Of a DNA stretch of 57,330 nt, positions 37,152 to 45,118 are shown piece after piece. Each line of letters opens with the position of its first letter. Position 1 is the first letter of the stretch. The stretch comes from an uncultured bacterium (GTDB taxonomy: Bacteria > Planctomycetota > UBA1135 > GCA-002686595), in contig CAJQPT010000085.1 of NCBI GenBank assembly GCA_905480285.1, forward strand, positions 1-57,330, read 5' to 3'. The notes under the pieces were generated by a model, which was given only the letters and a program-made list of their open reading frames with translations, had not been told where the DNA came from and made no database searches. The translations under genes and the position numbers were made by a program.

Positions 37152-39358
37152 GCCCCCTCCACCCCCGGCACCAGGCGGTTCTTGATGCGAACGTTGCCAA
37201 ACGTGCCCCGCATCATCACCTCGTGGTTGCCGCGACGGGAGCCGAAGGAGTTGAAGTCCTGCTTCTCCACGCCGAGCGAGCGCAGGTACTGACCCGCGGG
37301 GCTGTCGACCGGGATCGTCCCCGCCGGGGAGATGTGATCCGTGGTGAGGTTGTCGCCGAAGAGGCCGAGCACACGGGCGCCCTGGATGTCCTCGACCGGT
37401 CGAGTCTCGAGCCCCATTCCCTCGAAGTACGGGGGCAGGCGGACGTAGGTGCTGTCGGCCTGCCAGTCGAACGTGCTCGACCCGGCCGCCTCGATGGCCT
37501 GCCACGCCTCGGTGCCATCGAAGACGCCGGCGTAGCTCTCCGCGAACATCTCTCGGGTCACCGAGCCGCCGACGATCTCCTGGATCTCGGCGTTCGTGGG
37601 CCAGATGTCGCGGAGGTATACATCGGAGCCGTCATCCGCGACGCCGATCCGCTCCCTCACGAGGTCGATGTTCACGTCCCCTGCCAGGGCGTAGGCGACG
37701 ACCAGCGGTGGCGAGGCCAGGTAGTTGGCGCGCGTCTTGGCGTGGACACGACCCTCGAAGTTCCGGTTACCAGAGAGCACCGAGGCCGACACGAGGTTGC
37801 CCGCGTCGATGGCGTCCACAATCTCGTCGGCGAGGGGACCTGAGTTCCCGATGCAGGTGGTGCACCCGAACCCGACAACGTCGAAGCCCAGGGCGTTGAG
37901 GTATGGCGTCAGCCCTCCCGCTTCGAGGTAGTCGGTGACCACCTTCGAGCCCGGCGCGAGGCTCGTCTTGACCCAGGGCTTGGTGCGGAGCCCGCGCAGC
38001 GCGGCCTTCCTGGCCACGAGCCCCGCTGCGACCATCACCGAGGGGTTGGAGGTGTTGGTGCAGGACGTGATCGCTGCGATGACCACCGAGCCGTTCTTCA
38101 GCTCGAAGGTCTCGTCGTCCATGGAGACGGAGACGCGGTGGTCGTGGTCCTCGGCCCCTGCGCCGGCGAGGATCTCCCTGCGGTCTCCCTGGAACTGGGT
38201 GCTGAGGTCGGCGAGCGAGACGCGGTCCTGTGGGCGCTTGGGGCCCGCGAGGCTCGGGACCACGGAGCCCATGTCGAGCTCGAGCAGGTCCGTGTAGTCC
38301 GCGGCCGGGGAGTCCGCGGTGTGGAACATCTCCTGCTCCTTCATGTAACGCTCGGTGAGCTCGACCTGCTCCTCGGAACGGCCCGAGAGGCGCAAGTAGT
38401 TCAGCGTCTCCTGGTCCACCGGGAAGAGGCCGCACGTGGCCCCGTACTCGGGGGCCATGTTGGCGATGGTCGCGCGGTCCGCCAGGGAGAGGTGCTGCAG
38501 GCCCGGGCCGGTGAACTCGACGAACTTGCCCACGACGCCGTGAGCCCGGAGCAGCTCGGTCACCTGGAGGACGAGGTCCGTGGCGGTCGCGCCCTCGGGC
38601 ATCTCACCCGAGAGCCGGACGCCCACGACCTGAGGGATCAGCATGGACACCGGCTGCCCGAGCATGGCCGCCTCGGCCTCGATGCCGCCCACGCCCCACC
38701 CGAGGACGCCGAGCCCGTTGATCATGGTCGTGTGAGAGTCGGTGCCCACCAGGGTGTCGGGGAAGGCGTAACCGCTCTCCCCCGCCATGACGACCCGCGC
38801 CAGGAACTCCAGGTTGACCTGATGGCAGATGCCCATCCCCGGCGGCACGACGGCGAAGTTGTCGAAGGCCCCCTGGCCCCACTTGAGGAACGCGTAGCGC
38901 TCGCCGTTGCGCGCGTACTCGCGCTCGAGGTTCTCCCCGAGGGCCCCGGGCGAGCCGAAGGCGTCCACCTGGACCGAGTGATCGATGACGAGCTCCGCCG
39001 GCTGAAGCGGGTTGATCCTGGATGGATCGCCTCCGAGGGCCTGCATGGCATCGCGCATTGCCGCGAGGTCCACGACCGCCGGCACGCCGGTGAAGTCCTG
39101 CATGAGCACACGCGCAGGTCGATAGGCGATCTCGACCGACGGCTCCGCCGACGGGTCCCACCCGGCGACCGCCTCGATGTCCGAGGAGGTCACGCTCACG
39201 CCATCCTCGTGCCGCAGGAGGTTCTCCAGCAGGATGCGGAGCGCGAAGGGCAGCCGGGAGACATCGTGGCCGTGCGCCTTGAGTGCCGTGAGCCGCGCGA
39301 TCTTGTGGCTCTTGCCACCGACGTCAAAGGAACCGCGGGACCGAAAGGTGTCTTGCAT
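37148..39358 (-). CDS. acnA: Aconitate hydratase, domains 1-3, truncated by frameshift
   Basis: The 736-residue N-terminal four-fifths of AcnA (citrate to isocitrate in the TCA cycle) starts at the ATG at 39358 ([20 protein letters not shown]). Iron-sulfur cysteines are present: one in [13 protein letters not shown] and two in [14 protein letters not shown]. Other family pieces are [20 protein letters not shown] and [20 protein letters not shown]. The frame ends at a TGA (37148-37150) right after RLVPGVEGA, where full-length enzymes continue GGVTVHYPSG; that continuation is found in the adjacent frame. Everything else looks conserved and under normal coding use, so the gene is not decayed. 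Confidence 0.95.
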   Translation of the reverse strand: MQDTFRSRGSFDVGGKSHKIARLTALKAHGHDVSRLPFALRILLENLLRHEDGVSVTSSDIEAVAGWDPSAEPSVEIAYRPARVLMQDFTGVPAVVDLAAMRDAMQALGGDPSRINPLQPAELVIDHSVQVDAFGSPGALGENLEREYARNGERYAFLKWGQGAFDNFAVVPPGMGICHQVNLEFLARVVMAGESGYAFPDTLVGTDSHTTMINGLGVLGWGVGGIEAEAAMLGQPVSMLIPQVVGVRLSGEMPEGATATDLVLQVTELLRAHGVVGKFVEFTGPGLQHLSLADRATIANMAPEYGATCGLFPVDQETLNYLRLSGRSEEQVELTERYMKEQEMFHTADSPAADYTDLLELDMGSVVPSLAGPKRPQDRVSLADLSTQFQGDRREILAGAGAEDHDHRVSVSMDDETFELKNGSVVIAAITSCTNTSNPSVMVAAGLVARKAALRGLRTKPWVKTSLAPGSKVVTDYLEAGGLTPYLNALGFDVVGFGCTTCIGNSGPLADEIVDAIDAGNLVSASVLSGNRNFEGRVHAKTRANYLASPPLVVAYALAGDVNIDLVRERIGVADDGSDVYLRDIWPTNAEIQEIVGGSVTREMFAESYAGVFDGTEAWQAIEAAGSSTFDWQADSTYVRLPPYFEGMGLETRPVEDIQGARVLGLFGDNLTTDHISPAGTIPVDSPAGQYLRSLGVEKQDFNSFGSRRGNHEVMMRGTFGNVRIKNRLVPGVEGA

Positions 39359-39454
39359 CGAGGTCGAGGACGGCGCGCGAGGGGAGGCAGAGCGGAGTGC
39401 CGCGGCCGATTTTGGGGACCCCAGGCTAGCCGCGCCCCCGCCGCCGCGCAGCCC

Positions 39455-42400
39455 TTAGCGCGGCCGAAGCGGCTCGACTTCCAGGCGCATTGTGGGCGGG
39501 ACGACCTGGCCCTCCCCCACGAGGTGGAAGAACCGCGGACCCACCCTGAGCCCGCCCGGCTGCCGCCCAAGGGGATCCCGAGGCACGTCGATGACCACGC
39601 CAGCCAGGACACCTCGATCCACGTGATACAGGCCCAGGTTCGTCCCGCGAAGCAGACACTCGCGGGCGACCAGGTGGCCCGCCCTGGGGGCCTGGATGAG
39701 CGTCCGGGCCCCCGCGTCGAGCACGCTCCGGTCCATGGAGTTCTCGCTCTCGTCGGAGAGGTAGATGGACCCGGCGTTCAGGTAAGACGAACGGAGACTC
39801 ATCCGGCAGCGCCCGAGCTGGCGGATGGCCCACTGCGACGGCTTCCCTGACGCCGACGCGCCTTCGAGGCGTGACTCGACCATCTCCAGGTCACTGTGTT
39901 GGAGGAAGACGACCGTCCCGGCGCTCGCGACCCTGGACCGGAGGAGGACCAGGTGCCCGCCCTCCAGCACATTGACCGCCGTCGAGGCGGCGCTGATCAG
40001 CGTCAGGTCCTGGAGCACCACGTCCCGCGCCCCGCGGACCCGCAGGGCGGCTCGTATCTCCACCTTCGCCTCGGGCGAAGAGGGCATCAACCGCACGCCA
40101 GGAGCGAGGATTTCCAGGGTCCTCGCGGGTGCCCCTGACGCGTCCTCGTAGACCCCCGGCGGGAGCAGGAGGTCCACGCCCTCCACCGGGTCCTCCACCG
40201 GGCCCTCCTGCGCCCTCCGAACGGCGCGATCGGCGGCCTCGCCGAGGGCCACCTCGAGGAGGTCGAGGCTCGGCGCCTCGATGATGACCGAGCGCCGGGC
40301 GCTCGCCCGAGCAGAGGGTGAGGCGAGGCGCCGATCGGAGACCTCTCGCCGCGCCATCAGCTCCTCGAACTCTCCTCCGACCAACCCTGCGGCGGCCTCA
40401 AGGAGCGGGCGAGGGTCCTCGGCGGAGCGGGCTCGCTCCACGAGGCGCAGGCAGAGCTCCGCCGTCCGAGCGTCGTAGTCAAAGAGCCGCGCGTCGCTCT
40501 CCCCACCCCATCGCCCGGCGGAGCGGTCCGCGGAGCGAAGCCAGTGGAGCAGCTGCGCGAGGGGCGGGCCGAGGTCGAGGTCGGCAAGCTCGGGTCGGCT
40601 CTCGAGCTGCCAGGCCAACTCCTCGGCGGCGCCGGGCAGGTCCGTCCAGTTCGCCCCGGGGAGCGGGCTCTCGCTGATCCCAGAGGAGCCGTCGGGCAAG
40701 AACGCCGGCCGCTCCGCCTCGAAGGAGGACATGGAGGGCACGACCCCCAGCGTCGCCACGAAGCCTGCGACCTTGCGAGCACCGGGGTCCGGCTCCGTCT
40801 GAGCGATCGCCTTGGCCCAGATCCGCGCCACCTCGCAGTCGTCCCGCAGGTCGCCCGGCGCCGCGCCCTCGCGGAGCACCCCGCGTTCGGCCCGGTCGAT
40901 GAACTCCAGGAGACCGTGAAGCCGTTCGCCCGGCTCCTCGAAGCGCAGCTCCGGCTCCAGCTCCGTGAACAGCGAGAGGCGCGCCTCATCCGAGAGCTTG
41001 CCCAGGCGCGGCGCCTCCACGGCGAGCTCGAGCGCCCGCCTCCGGAACCGACGCGCCAGACCCGCGCCGCTGCCATCCGCGCTCTCGATGGCCTCGAGGA
41101 TCGACTGCGCTGCCAGCGCTCGGGGAGAACGAGGCCCCCTCGCGAGCTCCATCAACGGCTCCCTGGCGTCTTCCCTGAGGGAGAGGAGGACGCCGCGTGA
41201 CTCCAGCCGCCGCTGGAAGTCCTCGGCATCAACGCCCGCGAGGGCGGCGTCGAGGAGGGCGCCACGGCCGGGCTCATCAGCGCCGACCGAGAGCAGGTCG
41301 AGCGCAGCGGACGGATGAGACAGCCCGCCCGAGACCAGCCGGTGTCGAAAGCGAAGGCGGACGATGGAGGCCGCCCCTTCGAAGAGGTCGGAGAGCACAA
41401 GGGAGCGGGAACCCGCTGCCGACTCGCTGAGGATCGACCAGTCTCCCTGACCGAAGAGGACCTCTCGCTCGGCCACCAAGATCACGCGCCCGGGCTCCAC
41501 CCCCGTCCGGCGATCGAGCTCAGAGAAGGTCAGCTCGACCTCTCCGGCGTCACCGCGCTGCACCTCGGGGGACGCATCGGGCGGGCGCGGCAGGAGGCGG
41601 TCTCCGCCCATCGCGAGCTGCCGACGCAGCCTGCAGTTGGTCCCACGCTCGTCGTCGACGGAGAGCCGGCCCAGGGTCCCATCGGGCAGCCGGAACTGGA
41701 GCTCGCCGCCCGGCGCGACCATCGCGGTGCGGCCGGGGACGTAGCGGCGATCAGACCCGGGAGTCATCCACCAGCTCTGGTCCTGGACGAGGGATGACTT
41801 CTTCTCCAGTGCGAAGCGGACGCCCTCGAGCGGCTTGAGCGCGATGGATCCGGTGGCTCCGCTGTGGACCTCGATATGCGCCAGATCGTCGGGGCCGACG
41901 ACTCGCCCGGAGACGAGGTCCACGCGGTCGCCGGTGTCCACGACGAGCGCCCACTCTCCAGGTGTCTCCACCCGCGCGGCCTCGATCACTCGACCCAGGC
42001 ACCCCGGGAGCACGCGCCCATCAGCATCGCAACGGACGACCTCGTAGTGGAAGATCTCGCCCCAGGGAGCCTCCTGCTCGGTGAACTCGCCACCACGGAC
42101 GATCGCCAGCGTCTTCCACTCTTCTGGACCCGTCGACGGCGTGGAGGTCTTCTTGAGGCCGTCTCCCACGTCTCCGCCCGGAGCCTGGGTGGTCATCCGG
42201 CGTCGAACCCTGTAGGTGGCGCCGGTGTCCGCCTCCGAGCGCTCCCAGCGGAGCCGAAAGGCACCGCCGGTCGAGCTCACCCGCAGCCCCCCCGGCGAGC
42301 GGCGCAGGGCTGGAATCGAGCGCGGCGCTCTGGCCACCTCCAGGTGAACGCGATCCACGGCCACGTCGAGGACCCGCAGGTAGCACCAGAGGTCGCCCTC

Positions 42401-42913
42401 CGCTGGCTCGACGATGAACTCGGCCCCGACCTCGACCCGCAGGTCTTGAACGTCGCCCGCGGCAGCCGCCGCTCTGGAGATGCGCTCCGAGGGCGTGAAG
42501 GCTCCGCTGAACTCGAGTCGGGTCACGACGTGTGTGCCGTCGAACCGGAGACCTGTGAGCCCCTGAATCGGGTCCGGCGTCACGGTCTTGATGGGGACCA
42601 GTGAGAGGGTCGGGCCGGTCCGCTCCTCCCCCGCCGAGAACGTGCGCGCGGTCTCCAGGTCGAGGGCGTTGGCGAGCCCGAGCTCCACGCGGGCTGCCCA
42701 GACCCCCTCGGTGGCCTGTGCCTCCGAGGGTTGGATGCTCAAAGGCCGGATACTCAAGGGCCCGATACTCAAGGGCCCGATACTCAAGGGCTGGGGGCCA
42801 GAGCCCCCACGCATGAGGCTGGCCCCCTGAGCGGGCGCGAGCGCCGCCGCTGCTGCGAGGACGAGAGGCGCCATCGCGCCCCGCCTCCAACCATGCCCAA
42901 GGACCTTTCCCAT
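39455..42913 (-). CDS. Large secreted protein with C-terminal beta-helix, unknown function
   Basis: The 1152-residue protein has a signal peptide (about residues 1-31, MAPLVLAAAAALAPAQG core; a start at Met14 is also possible). Right after it is a five-residue repeat PLSI[GRQ] four to five times, encoded by 15-bp DNA repeats. Residues about 195-250 look like a fibronectin type III-type strand set (GGAFRLRWERSEADTGATYRV). The middle (500-900) is helical and charged, with no known domain. From about 930 on there is a parallel beta-helix pattern (VDLLLPPGVYEDASG, ALRVRGARDVVLQDLTLIS, GHLVLLRSRVASAG, HLVARECLLRGTNLGLYHV). It may be a cell-surface or periplasmic carbohydrate-related protein, which is a guess. 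Confidence 0.75.
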   Translation of the reverse strand: MGKVLGHGWRRGAMAPLVLAAAAALAPAQGASLMRGGSGPQPLSIGPLSIGPLSIRPLSIQPSEAQATEGVWAARVELGLANALDLETARTFSAGEERTGPTLSLVPIKTVTPDPIQGLTGLRFDGTHVVTRLEFSGAFTPSERISRAAAAAGDVQDLRVEVGAEFIVEPAEGDLWCYLRVLDVAVDRVHLEVARAPRSIPALRRSPGGLRVSSTGGAFRLRWERSEADTGATYRVRRRMTTQAPGGDVGDGLKKTSTPSTGPEEWKTLAIVRGGEFTEQEAPWGEIFHYEVVRCDADGRVLPGCLGRVIEAARVETPGEWALVVDTGDRVDLVSGRVVGPDDLAHIEVHSGATGSIALKPLEGVRFALEKKSSLVQDQSWWMTPGSDRRYVPGRTAMVAPGGELQFRLPDGTLGRLSVDDERGTNCRLRRQLAMGGDRLLPRPPDASPEVQRGDAGEVELTFSELDRRTGVEPGRVILVAEREVLFGQGDWSILSESAAGSRSLVLSDLFEGAASIVRLRFRHRLVSGGLSHPSAALDLLSVGADEPGRGALLDAALAGVDAEDFQRRLESRGVLLSLREDAREPLMELARGPRSPRALAAQSILEAIESADGSGAGLARRFRRRALELAVEAPRLGKLSDEARLSLFTELEPELRFEEPGERLHGLLEFIDRAERGVLREGAAPGDLRDDCEVARIWAKAIAQTEPDPGARKVAGFVATLGVVPSMSSFEAERPAFLPDGSSGISESPLPGANWTDLPGAAEELAWQLESRPELADLDLGPPLAQLLHWLRSADRSAGRWGGESDARLFDYDARTAELCLRLVERARSAEDPRPLLEAAAGLVGGEFEELMARREVSDRRLASPSARASARRSVIIEAPSLDLLEVALGEAADRAVRRAQEGPVEDPVEGVDLLLPPGVYEDASGAPARTLEILAPGVRLMPSSPEAKVEIRAALRVRGARDVVLQDLTLISAASTAVNVLEGGHLVLLRSRVASAGTVVFLQHSDLEMVESRLEGASASGKPSQWAIRQLGRCRMSLRSSYLNAGSIYLSDESENSMDRSVLDAGARTLIQAPRAGHLVARECLLRGTNLGLYHVDRGVLAGVVIDVPRDPLGRQPGGLRVGPRFFHLVGEGQVVPPTMRLEVEPLRPR
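42733..42795 (-). repeat. In-frame 15-bp tandem repeat in the beta-helix protein gene
   Basis: Four to five units of the plus-strand type CGATACTCAAGGGCC encode PLSIG/PLSIR/PLSIQ repeats just behind the signal peptide. Confidence 0.9.
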
Positions 42914-43063
42914 CGCTGGAGAATAGCCCGTCCAGGGCCCAAGGGTCGGCGTCTGTCGTGCTCCGACCGCCGCTGCGGCCGGCCGAAGCGCACGGCAGCA
43001 CAGAGAACCGGCATTTGAGGACTGGTGCCCATCGCCTGGATCCGTATCATCCGCGGCTCGAAA

Positions 43064-43139
43064 GGGGACGTAGCTCAGTTGGTAGAGTGTCGCGTTCGCA
43101 ATGCGAAGGTCAGGGGTTCGACTCCCCTCGTCTCCACCA
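43064..43139 (+). tRNA. tRNA-Ala (anticodon CGC)
   Basis: This is a complete 76-nt cloverleaf. Acceptor GGGGACG pairs with CGTCTCC, including the G3:U70 wobble that marks tRNA-Ala. The D arm is GCTCAGTTGGTAGAG. The anticodon stem TCGCG/TGCGA encloses loop TTCGCAA with anticodon CGC, reading GCG. The T arm is AGGGGTTCGACTCCCCT. The discriminator A and CCA end are encoded. Confidence 0.96.
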
Positions 43140-43146
43140 TGTTCAA

Positions 43147-43187
43147 GGGACCCCGTGATGACTCGTCATCGCGGGGTCCTTCTTTGT
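43147..43187 (+). terminator. Terminator of tRNA-Ala
   Basis: GGACCCCGTGATGA (43148-43161) pairs with TCATCGCGGGGTCC (43166-43179) with one mismatch. It is followed by TTCTTTG and starts eight bases after the tRNA. Confidence 0.88.
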
Positions 43188-43387
43188 TGGCCCCGGAGAA
43201 GCTCCGGAGAGGCCCCGGAGAGGCCTCAGCGACGCCCCACGCCACTGGGACCACCTCAACAGGGACAACCTCTGGTCCCGAAGGTGCGGCGGGCACCGCA
43301 GAACGCAGGGGCCACCGCGCATGGGGCCACCGCGCATGGGGCCAATCGCGAGACTGCAGCGCTCCCCCTATCGGGGAGCGCGGCCGG
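43188..43387. repeat. Gap with GC-rich direct repeats between tRNA-Ala and RNase D
   Basis: It contains GGCCCCGGAGA-type units (about 43189-43235) and GGGGCCACCGCGCAT in 2.6 tandem copies (about 43308-43350, 15-bp period). No gene is seen. Confidence 0.65.
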
Positions 43388-44620
43388 TCAGCGTCGACCG
43401 CGGCCGCCCCGCCGCCGCCCGCGCCGGCGAGTCGGGATCACTCCCTTCGACGCGTCGTCCTTGAAGCGGCGGACCACCTCGACGATGTCGTCGGCGAACC
43501 ACTCCAGCTGCCAGGGCTCGAGCAGCTCGAGCGCCTCCACCGCCGCCCTGTCCGCCGGCGCCGCCGCGGCGAGGCGCTGGAGGGTGCTCCGATGGAGGAG
43601 GTAGGACGACTCGATCTGTCGCTCCGTCGAGACGTCCCGGCGCAAGCGCTTGAGGCGCTCGTGGAGCTCAACCCCCAGCTCATCGAGGTCGACCTGCTCC
43701 CCTCGTCGTGGCGTGGCGGGGAGCCGCTCGATCGGCCCGTTTCGCTCCGCGCGATCAAGGGCACGCTGGAGCCTGTCTCCGAGCCGCGTCAATACGCGGC
43801 TCGTGATCCCCTCGACGCGGAGCAGCTCTCGCTCGGACTGCGGCCGGCGCTCCGCCAGCTGGATCAGCGACTTGTTGCCGAGGATTCGGAACGGAGGGCT
43901 GTCATGCTTCTCCGCGAGCTTGTCTCGCATGATGAAGAGCTCACGGAGCGCGCTCGCCCCCGCCGGATCCAGCGTCCGCGCCCCCTTGATCTTGACGAAG
44001 TCATCGGGGTTGGACTCGGCCGGCGGAGCCTCGAGGTCCTCGAGGCGTCGGCACTCCGAATCGACGATCATCATCCTGCCGCGCTCCTCAAGGGCCGCTC
44101 GCTGGCGATCCATGAGGGGTAGCAAGAAGCGCGTATCAAGCCGCGCGTAGGCGATCTGCTTGGGGCTCAGGGGGCGCTGGGCCCAGTTAGATCGCTGCTG
44201 CGACTTGTCCAGCCGAACGCCGAACTCACCCTCGAGCACCGAGGCGAGCCCAGGGGTCTGGCTCCCGAGGACGGCCGCGGCGACGCGCGTGTCAAACAGA
44301 CCCTCGAAGCGGAACCCGTACTCGCGGCCCAGGATGAGGACGTCGTACTCCGCGTCGTGGAAGATCTTGACGATCTCTGGATCCTCGAAGATCGGCGCGA
44401 AGCGGCCGAGGTCAAGGTCGGCGAAGGGATCCACCAGCCAATCCTCGCCTCCGGCGGTCACCTGGATCAGGCAGACCTTGTCCCGGTAGCTGAAGAAGGA
44501 GTCGGCCTCCGTGTCCACCGCGATGGCCTCGTCACCATCGATGGCCTCCAGGAGGCGACTGAAGTCAGCCTCGGTCTGCACCAGCGTGGGAGGGGGGAGG
44601 TCTTCGATCCGCTGGTCCAT
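43388..44620 (-). CDS. rnd: Ribonuclease D
   Basis: The protein has 410 residues from the ATG at 44620 (MDQRIEDLPPPTLVQTEADF). The frame is open to 44977, but that would run through a repeat array and into tRNA-Asp. It is a 3'-5' exoribonuclease that trims tRNA precursors. DEDDy motifs are present: AVDTEADSF (Exo I), IFHDAEYDVLIL (Exo II) and YARLDTRFLL (Exo III Tyr/Asp). An HRDC domain covers about residues 205-285 (FRILGNKSLIQLAERRP). A second helical stretch and a basic tail (RRGRRRGGRGRR) end the protein and may help RNA binding. It sits between two tRNA genes, tRNA-Asp directly upstream on the same strand. Confidence 0.94.
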   Translation of the reverse strand: MDQRIEDLPPPTLVQTEADFSRLLEAIDGDEAIAVDTEADSFFSYRDKVCLIQVTAGGEDWLVDPFADLDLGRFAPIFEDPEIVKIFHDAEYDVLILGREYGFRFEGLFDTRVAAAVLGSQTPGLASVLEGEFGVRLDKSQQRSNWAQRPLSPKQIAYARLDTRFLLPLMDRQRAALEERGRMMIVDSECRRLEDLEAPPAESNPDDFVKIKGARTLDPAGASALRELFIMRDKLAEKHDSPPFRILGNKSLIQLAERRPQSERELLRVEGITSRVLTRLGDRLQRALDRAERNGPIERLPATPRRGEQVDLDELGVELHERLKRLRRDVSTERQIESSYLLHRSTLQRLAAAAPADRAAVEALELLEPWQLEWFADDIVEVVRRFKDDASKGVIPTRRRGRRRGGRGRR

Positions 44621-44947
44621 GGGCGGACCATACGACTTCGCCCCCCCCCCATGCGAGCGTCTCCGCGCTGCGGGGTTGTCCCGGACAGGACACCGCCGGA
44701 TCGGCGCCACCACGGCCCGCCCCTGGGGCGGGACCAACGAGGCCGGCCAGCCTGAGGACCCCGGCAGGAGATGGGGCCAGGGCCCAGCGGAGGCCCAGCG
44801 CAGACCCAGCGGAAGGCCCAGCGGAAGGCCCAGCGGAAGGCCCAGCGCAAACCCGGCGGAGGCCCAAACGAAGGCCGCCCCGCAATCCGTAGGACGGTCG
44901 GGGCGGTGCTCGAACCTCTCCGCGGCTTGGAGAGGCGAGGGGCGGGA
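44621..44947. repeat. Gap with 12-bp array upstream of RNase D
   Basis: Between tRNA-Asp and rnd lie five to seven units of AGCGGAAGGCCC type (about 44785-44865, period 11-12 bp) and a nine- to ten-C run (44641-44650). No gene is seen. If tRNA-Asp and rnd are co-transcribed, this is the spacer. Confidence 0.75.
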
Positions 44948-45024
44948 TGGCGAGGATGACGGGACTTGAACCCGCAACCTCCGGCGTGACAGGCCGGCAC
45001 TCTAACCAATTGAGCTACATCCCC
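44948..45024 (-). tRNA. tRNA-Asp (anticodon GTC)
   Basis: This is a 77-nt cloverleaf on the minus strand. Acceptor GGGGATG pairs with CATCCTC. The D arm is GCTCAATTGGTTAGAG. Stem CCGGC/GCCGG encloses loop CTGTCAC with anticodon GTC. The T arm is GCGGGTTCAAGTCCCGT. The discriminator is G73 as expected for Asp, and CCA is encoded (plus-strand TGG 44948-44950). Confidence 0.97.
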
Positions 45025-45118
45025 GCTTGTTGGCGCGAAGAATAGCGACTGGGGCGATTGTGTCCAGCCCTTCACTAAACTTCTCAGGGCCTCGGGCCGT
45101 CCCACCCCCCTCGGTGCC

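Noticed and set aside
37148-39358. Decayed aconitase pseudogene
   Set aside because: Apart from one base the whole reading frame and all catalytic motifs are preserved, which argues against decay.
38138-39850. 570-residue open frame on plus, opposite aconitase
   Set aside because: It runs across the gap and into the next gene, has no domain, and lies antisense to acnA.
44621-44977. Longer N-terminus for RNase D
   Set aside because: It would translate through tRNA-Asp and a repeat array.
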